A DNA stretch of 22,238 nt. Source: WVWW01 sp041568335. GTDB lineage: Bacteria > Acidobacteriota > Polarisedimenticolia > Polarisedimenticolales > Polarisedimenticolaceae. Both the position numbers and the translations under genes were made by a program. Location: assembly GCA_041568335.1 (NCBI GenBank), contig JBFFZZ010000018.1, forward strand, positions 1 through 22,238, written 5' to 3'. The notes beneath the pieces are model-generated. The model was given only the letters and a program-made list of their open reading frames with translations, was not told the origin of the DNA and made no database searches. Shown here in pieces: positions 15,485 to 22,238 of the stretch (its first letter is position 1; each line of letters begins with the position of its first letter).

Positions 15485-15838
15485 ATGCAAGAGGTGCAAA
15501 CCAACCCGTTCGATCGCGCAGAGATGCTGGAGCGATTGGGTCAGGACACCGATCTGCTTGACGATGTCCTGCAGGTGTTCCGTGAGGAGTGCCCCCGGAT
15601 GTTGGCCGAGGTGCGCGCGGCGCTCGATCAGGCCGACCCCGATCTGGTGAGCCGCGCCGCGCACTCGATGAAGGGCGCGTTGCTCAACATCTCCGCCGCG
15701 CCCGCCGCCGCCGAGGCCGCCGCGCTGGAACAACTCGGACGAGAGCAACGGCTCGACGAGAGCGGGCCGGTCCTCGACCGCTTGCAACACGAAGTCGAAC
15801 GGCTTCAAGACGCCCTCTCGCAGCCCGCCGCCGTCTGA
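15485..15838 (+). CDS. Stand-alone Hpt (histidine phosphotransfer) protein
   Basis: 117 residues, about the size of a single Hpt domain: a four-helix bundle that passes phosphate between response regulators. The phospho-accepting His60 lies in AAHSMKGALLNIS, which fits the Hpt consensus HxxKG. Helices before it (LLDDVLQVFREECPRMLAEVRAAL) and after it (LDRLQHEVERLQDAL) fit the bundle. The start is well marked by AGGAGGAG 5 nt before the ATG. No hybrid kinase or second receiver is encoded nearby, so it is an orphan; its partners are elsewhere. It has its own promoter, downstream of the sodA terminator. Confidence 0.88.
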   Translation: MQEVQTNPFDRAEMLERLGQDTDLLDDVLQVFREECPRMLAEVRAALDQADPDLVSRAAHSMKGALLNISAAPAAAEAAALEQLGREQRLDESGPVLDRLQHEVERLQDALSQPAAV

Positions 15839-15859
15839 CCCGACGCCCCGCCGCCTAGC

Positions 15860-15888
15860 TTGTGCCGCTGTCCCCCATGGACTAGCCT
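15860..15888 (+). promoter_or_regulatory. Possible promoter of selD
   Basis: TTGTGC (15860-15865), a 17-base spacer and TAGCCT (15883-15888) precede the GGAGG ribosome-binding site (15902-15906) of selD. The elements are only moderate matches to consensus. Confidence 0.35.
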
Positions 15889-15914
15889 GTTTGGTCTACG
15901 TGGAGGTGCAGCCG

Positions 15915-16976
15915 ATGTCGGGGAAAGACGCCGTTCGTCTGACCCAACTGGCTTCCGGCGCAGGTTGAGCGAGCAAGATGGGCCCCGAGGCCCTGGCGCA
16001 GGTGCTGCGCCCGCTCCAGGGGATGTTCGCCGCGGCGGACTACCCTGACCTACTGCAAGGACTCGCCGAACCGGATGACGCCGCCGTCTGGCGTCTCGAC
16101 GGGAATCGTGCGCTCGTCCTGACGTCCGATTTCTTCCCGCCGATCGTCGATGACGCGTACAGCTTCGGTGCGATCGCCGCATCGAACGCGCTGTCGGATC
16201 TGTACGCGATGGGCGCCCGGCCGTTGCTGGGGATCAATCTCGTCGGTTTCCCCGCCGATCTCGACCCGTCGATCCTCAGCGACATCCTTCGCGGCGGGGC
16301 CGACAAGGTCCGCGAAGCCGGAGCCGTGGTCGCCGGCGGCCACACCACGTCGGACAAGGAGCCGAAGTACGGGCTGGCCGTCGTCGGTCTCGTACACCCC
16401 GAGAAGATCCTGACCAAGGGCGGCGCGTGCGCAGGGGACCTGATCTATCTGACCAAACCGCTGGGCACCGGCGTCGTGACGACGGCACAAAAGAACGACC
16501 AGGTCGATGAGCAGGACCTGCGCGCGGCGGTCGAGAGCATGGTGCGGTTGCACCGCGGCGCGGCGAACCTCATCGACCGGCTGCCCGGCGCCATACACGC
16601 GGCGACCGACGTCACCGGCTTCGGGCTCGCCGGGCACGCCCACGAGGTCGCCGACAGGTCGGGCCTGGCGCTGCGTCTGTCTTGGGACAAGCTCCCGTTG
16701 CTTCCCGGGGCCGAACGCTACGCGCGCGAGGGGCACGTTCCCGGTGGCTCGCGGCGCAATCGAGCGTACTACGAGACTTGGGTCCGCTGGGGCGCGGAGC
16801 GCGACGAGTGGCGGGACGCGTTGCTGTTCGACCCGCAGACCGCGGGTGGCCTGCTGCTGGCGGTCGATGCGGGGAGCCGCGACGAACTGGAGCGGGCGTT
16901 CGAAAACTCGGAGGAGCCGTTGCGGCTGGTCGGCGAGGCCGTCGCGGGCGAACCCGGCATCATCGAGGTCGTCTGA
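15915..16976 (+). CDS. selD: Selenophosphate synthetase (selenide, water dikinase), itself a selenoprotein
   Basis: Makes selenophosphate from selenide and ATP, the selenium donor for selenocysteine (and selenouridine). 353 residues if the in-frame TGA at 15966-15968 (codon 18) is read as selenocysteine. The first 17 residues, MSGKDAVRLTQLASGAG, align with the N-terminus of E. coli SelD (RLTQYSHGAG, then Cys17-Gly-Cys-Lys20): Sec18 takes the place of catalytic Cys17, and Lys21 that of Lys20. Ser20 replaces the second cysteine. Further SelD motifs are DDAAVWRL, LTSDFFPPIVDD, NALSDLYAMGARP and VAGGHTTSD. ATG 15915 has GGAGG 8 nt upstream. A start at ATG 15978, just after the TGA, would remove the catalytic residue and has no ribosome-binding site. 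The next gene begins 1 nt after the stop. Confidence 0.93.
15966..15968 (+). other. In-frame UGA selenocysteine codon of selD
   Basis: The TGA lies in the selD frame 17 codons after the well-marked ATG start. SelD-like sequence continues on both sides of it, exactly at the catalytic Cys/Sec position. It is therefore read as selenocysteine rather than stop. Confidence 0.9.
15991..16021 (+). promoter_or_regulatory. Candidate bacterial SECIS hairpin
   Basis: Immediately inside the coding region after the UGA, CCCTGG (15991-15996) pairs with CCAGGG (16016-16021), and CGCAG (15997-16001) pairs with CTGCG (16005-16009). The 3-nt loop is GTG, with a bulge (16010-16015) on the 3' side. The loop begins 33 nt after the UGA and starts with G, which fits bacterial SECIS elements bound by SelB. 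Confidence 0.6.
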
Positions 16977-16977
16977 C

Positions 16978-18394
16978 GTGGATCGACTCTACCCTTCACT
17001 CGAACAAAAGCTCGAAGGCGTCGTGCTGACGCCCGAGCAGTTCACGACGGACCACCTGACCAACTTCGGTCGCGTGTATCACTGGACGCCGCGGTTCGTC
17101 GTTCGCCCGGTGTCGCACCAGGACGTCGTCGAGACGATCCGTTTCGCGCGCGAGCATGACCTGTTCGTCTCGACCCGCGGCGCGGCCCACAGCCAGAGCG
17201 AGCTGGGGATCAGCGACGGTGGGATCCTGCTCGACATGAAGTCGATGGACAGGGTGCTCTCGCTCGACGAGCAGAACCGGACCGTCGATGTCGAAGCCGG
17301 TGTCGTCTGGCGCGACCTCGTGCACCATCTGAAGAAACGTTCGCTGGTGCCGCGTGTGCTGACCAACAACCTCGGCGTCACGATCGGTGGCACCGTATCG
17401 ATGGCCGGGATCGGCGTGGCGTCGTTCAAGTACGGCAGCCAGGGCGACAACGTCCTCGAGATGGACGTGGTCACCGGCGCGGGGGAGAGCGTCACCTGCG
17501 GGCCCGACGGCCCCCGAGGAAGATCTTTTCTGGTCCGTCGTCGCGGGGCTCGGCCAGGTGGCGGTCGCCACGCGCATCCGGTTGCAGCTGCGCCGCTTCA
17601 AGCCGATGACGCGGACGTACTACCTGCTGTATGACGACATCCACCGGTTCATGGCCGACTCCGAGAAGATCATGGACGACCCGCGCTGGGACCACATCGA
17701 AAGTTGGTCGTCGCCCTGCCCGCAGGGCATCAAGCCGGTCGATGGCAAGCGCCAACCGTTCGCCAAGTGGTTCTTCCCGTACCACCTCACCGTCGAGTAC
17801 GACGAGACCGACCCGCCGGACGACGCGGCGTTGCTCGCCGGGTTGACCCCGTACGACAACCTCTACACCGACGACACCCCGACGATCGACTTCTTCGAGC
17901 GCATGATCCCGGTCTTCGAGCTGTGGAAAAAGGCCGGCACGTGGGAGTTCATCCACCCCTGGATGGAGTGCGTGCTGCCCTGGGAGACCGCGGCGACCTA
18001 CATCGAGAACGTCCTCGTCGACCTGTCGCCGGGCATGCTGATCGGCGGTCACATCCTGCTGTGGCCGGCCAAAGGGGCGACGTCGCGTTCGCGGCTGTTC
18101 ATGCGACCCGAGGGCGACAACCTGATCGGCTTCGGCATCCTCCCCGCGATTCCACCCAAGTACTGGAGCCAGGTTCGGCCGATGCTGGATAATGCAAGCC
18201 GTCTGTGCGTCGCGATGGGTGCCAAGCGCTACCTCTCCGGTTACATCGACTTCACGCCCGAGGAGTGGCAGCAGCACTACGGTGACAAGTGGGACTGGTT
18301 CGCCGAATGCAAGCACCGGTGGGATCCCGACGGCTTGCTGAACCCGGGATTCGTGCCGTTACCCGCGGCGCCCGCCGCGGCAGGGAGAGGTTAG
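16978..18394 (+). CDS. Cytokinin-dehydrogenase-like FAD-dependent oxidase, frameshifted
   Basis: One gene in two frames: the first frame codes to about 17515, and the same protein continues in the +1 frame to the stop at 18392-18394. Removing one C gives 471 residues. The FAD-binding half matches cytokinin oxidase/dehydrogenase (CKX): TRGAAHSQSE with His71 (the flavin-linking His of CKX), VTIGGTVSMAGI, GSQGDNVLEMDVVTGAGE, then after the shift EEDLFWSVVAGLGQVAVATR. The C-terminal half (WEFIHPWMECVLPW, WDPDGLLNPGF) fits the substrate domain. Where maize CKX1 has the catalytic Asp (WTDYL), Asn130 stands here (LTNNL), so the substrate may differ from cytokinin. GTG 16978 starts 1 nt after the selD stop, with GAGGT 8 nt upstream. 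Either the sequence has an error or the gene is inactivated. Confidence 0.82.
17511..17515 (+). other. Frameshift site (C5 run) in the CKX-like gene
   Basis: Five C follow GACGG. With four C the frame reads straight through into the conserved PEEDLFW stretch; with five it changes frame and the first frame ends at 17634. A single-base length error or mutation in this run explains the break. Confidence 0.8.
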
Positions 18395-18397
18395 CCC

Positions 18398-18820
18398 GTG
18401 ACGACCAAGTTCGGAACGCCGGAATGGGCCGCCGCCCTCAAGGACGAGATCAACGGCTCGAGTGAATACCGCAACGCCGCCGACAAGTGGGGCGTCGACT
18501 TCAACGGCAACCTGCTGTTCGTCTTCGAGGCCGACGAGTTCAACCCGGCACGACGCGCGCTGATGCTCAAGCTCGCCGGCGGCGCCTGCCAGGACGCCGA
18601 GTTCGTCCAGCAGGACAGCCATCCCGAAGCCGGCTTTGTCCTGCGCGGACCCGCCCACCTGTGGCGCGAGATCCTCGACCGCAAGACGATGGCGGCGACC
18701 GCGATCCTCACCGGCAAGCTCAAGGTCGAGGGCGAGCGCATGCAGCTGCTCAAGCACACCGCCGCCAACCGCGCCCTGATCCATTGCACGGCGTCGGTCG
18801 ATACGGGTTGGGACGACTGA
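18398..18820 (+). CDS. SCP2 (sterol-carrier-like) domain protein
   Basis: 140 residues, a single SCP2-type lipid-binding domain: WGVDFNGNLLFVFEADE, then ARRALMLKLAGGAC, AGFVLRGPAHLWREILDRKTMAATAILTGKLKVEGERMQLLKH. The last stretch (GKLKVEGERMQLLK) is the typical SCP2 ending. No signal peptide, so cytoplasmic. The start is GTG with GGGAGAGG 7 nt upstream, 3 nt after the CKX-like stop, so the two are almost certainly co-transcribed. SCP2 domains hold hydrophobic ligands; working with the neighbouring oxidase on a lipophilic substrate is a possibility, not shown. It is convergent with the next gene, only 3 bp apart. Confidence 0.82.
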   Translation: MTTKFGTPEWAAALKDEINGSSEYRNAADKWGVDFNGNLLFVFEADEFNPARRALMLKLAGGACQDAEFVQQDSHPEAGFVLRGPAHLWREILDRKTMAATAILTGKLKVEGERMQLLKHTAANRALIHCTASVDTGWDD

Positions 18821-18823
18821 GCG

Positions 18824-19192
18824 CTAGAGCGGTTTGACGGCGTCGACCTGGATTCCCTTGATCCCGTCCCGGGTGGACAGCTTTCCGCTGACCTGAACCT
18901 TCGAGCCGGCGTGCTCCTTGGCCGCTTCGAACGGCTCGCCGTCCTTGTGGCTCGCGTACAAGAGGTACAGCGTTCCGTTGTCGCCCAGCAACCCCATCGG
19001 CTGGCCGCTCTTGACGCATGATTTGGCACAGCCCGCGTGATCCGCGCCCTTGGCCCCGCTGCTGACGTAACAGGCCAGATCGACGATCTCACCCTCGGCC
19101 GAGATCGCCTCGCCTTCCGCCCCGACCATGCCGGTGGCAACAACGAACAGCAGCGCGATTGCCGCGCAGAACAGTCCTCTTGCTCGCTTCAT
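18824..19192 (-). CDS. Small exported Cys/His protein of unknown function
   Basis: 122 residues with a signal peptide (about 1-25, ending MVGA). The mature part has a compact Cys/His cluster: Cys41 (DLACYV), His52, Cys55 and Cys59 (HAGCAKSCVKSG), followed by PMGLLGDNGTLYLLY and a C-terminal strand-rich part (SKVQVSGKLSTRDGIKGIQV) that looks like a small OB-like barrel. I have seen similar small proteins annotated as hypothetical in environmental bacteria. The cluster could bind a metal or form disulfides. AGGAGG lies 7 nt upstream of the ATG. It lies 34 bp after the RND pump on the same strand, so it is likely co-transcribed and may act in the same envelope process (inference). Confidence 0.78.
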   Translation of the reverse strand: MKRARGLFCAAIALLFVVATGMVGAEGEAISAEGEIVDLACYVSSGAKGADHAGCAKSCVKSGQPMGLLGDNGTLYLLYASHKDGEPFEAAKEHAGSKVQVSGKLSTRDGIKGIQVDAVKPL

Positions 19193-19226
19193 TGGCCCGC
19201 CTCCTATCGTTGGGTCTGTTCCAATC

Positions 19227-22200
19227 CTACACCCGGGCGGAGGATTCGCTCACCTCGGGGGCCGGGCTTTGGGCAGCGGCCCCTCCGAACAACCGCCGTG
19301 TCCCCCGCACGATGTCATCCAGCACGATGTAGGCCGCGGGCACGAGGATCAACGTGATCAGCGTCGCGAACAACACGCCGAACGCGAGCGAGACGGCCAT
19401 CGGGATCAGGAAGCGTGCCTGCATGCTCTTTTCCAGCAGCAACGGAGAGAGCCCGACGAACGTGGTCAACGAGGTCAGCAGGATAGGACGGAACCGCGCC
19501 ACACCCGCCTCGCGGACGGCCCCCTGGATGTCACCCTTGCGCCAGCGCCGGAAGCGATTGATGAAGTCGACCATCACCAGCCCGTCGTTGATCACGACGC
19601 CGGTCAATGCGACCAGCCCGAACATCGACAGGATGCTGAGGTCGAATCCCAGGATGATGTGCCCGATCACCGCGCCGACGATACCGAACGGGATCGCGAT
19701 CATGATGATCAGCGGCTGAACATAGGAGCGTAACGGGATCGCGAGCAGCGCGAAGATCACCAGCAGTGCGATGAAGAACCCGCGGGTCAACCCCGCGATC
19801 GTCTCGCGCTGCTCGGCTTGCTGTCCCTCGAACGTGTAGGACACGCCGGGATACCTGTCGACGATGTCCGGCAAGACGTCGTCGGTCAACGAGGCGAGCA
19901 CCGCGCCGGTGGTCGTCACCGCGGAGTCGACATCGGCCGTGACGTTGATCGCCCGGCGCCGGTCCACCCGGGTGATCGAGGCGTAGCCGCGGCCGGGGAC
20001 GGCCTCGGCAACCCCGGAGAACGGCACCTCGACCCCGCCGGGCAGGCGGATACGCATGCGCTCGAGGTCGGCGATCGACAGACGTTGGTCTTCGGGGTAA
20101 CGCACCATGACCTTGAGCTCGTCCCGTCCGCGCTGGATGCGTTGCGCCTCCTCGCCGTAGAACGCCTGGCGCACCTGACGCCCGAGATCGGACAGCGTCA
20201 ACCCGGTCAGCTCCGCCTCCTTCTTGATCGCGAGCTGGATCTCCTCCTTGCCGTCGCGGAAGGAGTCGCCGATCTCGAATACACCGGCATACTCCGCAAG
20301 GCGCATCTTCAACTCGTCCTTGGCCGCGCGCAGGCCGGCCAGATCCGCGCCGGTCAGTTGCACGTCGATGTCCGCGCCCGGCTCGAACAACGAGGCCGAG
20401 AAACTCTGTGCGATCGCGCCGGGGATCCGACCGGCGATCTCGCGCCAGCGGTCCTCGACCTCCGCGCTGGCGGAGACACGGCTTTCCGCCGGCTGCAGCT
20501 CGATCGTGACCTCGCCGAGGTGTGAGGCGCGCTCGCCGGCGCTCAGCGAGCCCGAGTTCTGGCGCTGGATCGTCGCGAACGGGTGCTCGCCGAGCGCGGT
20601 GATGACGTAACGGAACTGATCGTTGCCGTACTTTTCTTCGAGGTCGCGGCGTACCTGTTGCGCGCTCTCCTCGAGCCGTCGAACGGCTTCGGTGGTCACC
20701 TCGATCGGCGTGCCGGGGGGCATCGTCACCGAGGCCGACACGTAGTCCGATTCCACCTCGGGGAAGAAGACCCACTTGAGCCGACCGCCGCCGATCCAAC
20801 CCGCGGTCAGGATCAACAACCCCAACGCGATCGAGAGGGTCAGGTAGCGCTGCCGCAAACAGGCCTCCAGGAACGGGCGGTACCAGCGCGTCATCAGATG
20901 CTGGACACCGTCGGCAAAACGCGATTGGAAACCTCTCCACAGACCCTTGCGTCGATCCTCGGCATCGCGGTGCTTGTAATGTGAGAGGTGCGAGGGGAGG
21001 ATCCAGAGGCTCTCCACCAGCGACCAGGCGAGACACGAGATCACGACCAGCGGGATCACGTACATGACCTTGCCGATCGTCCCCGCGACGTTGATCAGCG
21101 GCACGAACGCAGCGATCGTGGTGAGCACCGCGAAGACGACGGGGACGGAGATCTCCTTGGCCCCGTCGATCGCGCCCTGGAGCCCCTCGCCGGAGCGGTG
21201 CTGGTGGGTATAGATGTTCTCACCCGCGATGATCGCATCGTCGACGACGATCCCCAGCACCAGGATGAACGCGAACAACGAGATCATGTTGATCGAGACG
21301 CCGAGCACCGGCATCAACCAGATCGCGCCCATGAACGACAACAACATCCCCAGCATGACCCACAGTGCCAGCCGGAAGCGCAGGAACAGCGCCAGCGTGA
21401 TGAACACCAGCACCATCCCGGTCCCGCCGTTGCGCAGCAGCAGGTCGCGGCGGTCGCGCAGGATCTTGGCCGAGTTGTTCCAGACACCGAGCGAGATGCC
21501 CTCGGGCACCCAGCGGCGGGCGTCCTCGATGTAGGTGTGCACGGCCTCCTCGATGCTCAGCGCGTCCTGGGCGCCGACGCGGAACGCGGAGACCAGCACG
21601 GCTCGCTGCCCCTGGAACTTGGTCGTCTGGTCGGTGTCCTCGAAACCGTCGAGCACGCGGGCGACATCGCTGATCGTGAGGTGCGTCCCGTCGGGACGGG
21701 TGAGCAACACGAGTTGCTCGAAATCGCGCGCGGTGTAGGCCTGTCCGGTGGTGCGTACGAGCACCTCGCCGCTCTGCGTCTTGATCGACCCGCCGGGCAG
21801 ATCCAGCGACGAGCGGCGGATCGCCATCGCCACGGCATCGAACGTCAGCCCGTGGCGGCGCAGCGTTTCCTCGGAGACCTCGATCGAGATCTCGTACGGT
21901 CGCGCGTTGGCCAGCTCGACGACGCTGATCTCGGGTAGGGCGGCCAGGTCGTCGCGTACGCGCTCGGCAAGACGTCGCAGCGACAACTCGTCGGCGTCAC
22001 CGTGGACCGCGACGTCGATCACCTGGCGCCGGTTGGTGAGCTCCTGGATGATCGGTTTCTCCGCCTCCTCGGGAAACGTGTCGATGGCGTCGACACGCGC
22101 CTTGACCTCGTCGAGCAACTTGCGCGAGTCCGCGTCGGTCTCGACGTGGATCGTGACCGAGCCGATGTTCTCCCGCGCGTTCGAGGTCAGCTTCTTGATC

Positions 22201-22238
22201 CCGTTGAGACCCTGGACCGCTTCCTCGACCCGCAGGCA
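19227..22238 (-). CDS. RND efflux transporter permease, HAE1-like (N-terminus cut off by window edge)
   Basis: Inner-membrane proton-driven pump that works with a periplasmic adaptor and an outer-membrane channel. 1003 residues are visible; by comparison with AcrB, about 75 N-terminal residues (including the first membrane helix) lie outside. The frame is open to the window edge, so the apparent TTG start at 22118 is not the start. The visible part begins in the porter domain (EEAVQGLNGIKKLTSNAREN). The proton-relay Asp pair is in GIVVDDAIIAGEN, matching Asp407/Asp408 of AcrB. At the place of AcrB Lys940 there is Asn (GVVINDGLVMVDF). Two large periplasmic loops and the helix groups are in normal order. 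An adaptor gene is expected upstream, beyond the window. The substrate is unknown. Confidence 0.93.
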   Translation of the reverse strand, partial: CLRVEEAVQGLNGIKKLTSNARENIGSVTIHVETDADSRKLLDEVKARVDAIDTFPEEAEKPIIQELTNRRQVIDVAVHGDADELSLRRLAERVRDDLAALPEISVVELANARPYEISIEVSEETLRRHGLTFDAVAMAIRRSSLDLPGGSIKTQSGEVLVRTTGQAYTARDFEQLVLLTRPDGTHLTISDVARVLDGFEDTDQTTKFQGQRAVLVSAFRVGAQDALSIEEAVHTYIEDARRWVPEGISLGVWNNSAKILRDRRDLLLRNGGTGMVLVFITLALFLRFRLALWVMLGMLLSFMGAIWLMPVLGVSINMISLFAFILVLGIVVDDAIIAGENIYTHQHRSGEGLQGAIDGAKEISVPVVFAVLTTIAAFVPLINVAGTIGKVMYVIPLVVISCLAWSLVESLWILPSHLSHYKHRDAEDRRKGLWRGFQSRFADGVQHLMTRWYRPFLEACLRQRYLTLSIALGLLILTAGWIGGGRLKWVFFPEVESDYVSASVTMPPGTPIEVTTEAVRRLEESAQQVRRDLEEKYGNDQFRYVITALGEHPFATIQRQNSGSLSAGERASHLGEVTIELQPAESRVSASAEVEDRWREIAGRIPGAIAQSFSASLFEPGADIDVQLTGADLAGLRAAKDELKMRLAEYAGVFEIGDSFRDGKEEIQLAIKKEAELTGLTLSDLGRQVRQAFYGEEAQRIQRGRDELKVMVRYPEDQRLSIADLERMRIRLPGGVEVPFSGVAEAVPGRGYASITRVDRRRAINVTADVDSAVTTTGAVLASLTDDVLPDIVDRYPGVSYTFEGQQAEQRETIAGLTRGFFIALLVIFALLAIPLRSYVQPLIIMIAIPFGIVGAVIGHIILGFDLSILSMFGLVALTGVVINDGLVMVDFINRFRRWRKGDIQGAVREAGVARFRPILLTSLTTFVGLSPLLLEKSMQARFLIPMAVSLAFGVLFATLITLILVPAAYIVLDDIVRGTRRLFGGAAAQSPAPEVSESSARV

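Noticed and set aside
15978..16976. selD starting at the ATG right after the TGA
   Set aside because: No ribosome-binding site, and it lacks the conserved N-terminus and catalytic Cys/Sec.
17505..17530. Programmed ribosomal frameshift in the oxidase gene
   Set aside because: No slippery heptamer, internal SD-like stimulator or stop codon at the shift point; a one-base length change in the C run is simpler.

Overview
The window is a compact, GC-rich bacterial chromosome segment. Gene spacing is tight, high-GC codons are used throughout, and GTG/TTG starts and signal peptides are common. There are no insertion sequences, phage genes, tRNAs, rRNAs or CRISPR repeats. The mix of genes (sigma-54 signalling, many exported metalloproteins, a M49 peptidase, a DUF5694-like protein, a selenocysteine-containing SelD) suggests an environmental bacterium of an Acidobacteriota-like or related Gram-negative lineage. 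That placement is an inference, not a measurement. An RND transporter implies an outer membrane.

Left part (1-4650). A truncated amidohydrolase lipoprotein on the minus strand faces a histidine kinase and an NtrC-family response regulator that overlap by 4 bp. A good -24/-12 (sigma-54) promoter lies upstream of the kinase. A second, near-consensus one lies upstream of a small membrane-anchored protein of unknown function (4300-4650). Together they read as a self-contained circuit: sensor kinase, sigma-54 activator, its own promoter, and an adjacent target gene.

Middle part (4674-15838). A membrane-attached MutS-like ATPase and an exported protein of unknown function run rightward. Opposite them lies a minus-strand group: a DUF5694-like lipoprotein, an aconitase-superfamily hydro-lyase with its swivel domain at the N-terminus, and a tandem CAP-domain protein. 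A divergent promoter with overlapping -10 boxes separates this group from a DPP III-like (M49) metallopeptidase. Then follow a small minus-strand protein, an exported HEXXH metallopeptidase, a Mn-type superoxide dismutase with a clear terminator, and a stand-alone Hpt phosphotransfer protein. Several genes here lack a usable Shine-Dalgarno site and instead carry a TANNNT box 6-7 nt before the start codon, the pattern of leaderless mRNAs.

Right part (15915-22238). Selenophosphate synthetase (selD) has an in-frame UGA at its catalytic position, followed by a strong hairpin, so its real start is 63 nt upstream of the first ATG after the UGA. It runs directly into a cytokinin-dehydrogenase-like FAD oxidase, which is broken in this sequence by one extra C in a C5 run, and then an SCP2-domain protein. 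On the minus strand, an HAE1-like RND efflux pump (cut by the window end) is followed by a small exported Cys/His protein.

Best candidates for a second look: the Sec-containing selD, the sigma-54 circuit with its small membrane protein, the CKX-like/SCP2 pair behind selD, the rearranged aconitase, and the leaderless/bidirectional promoter architecture.
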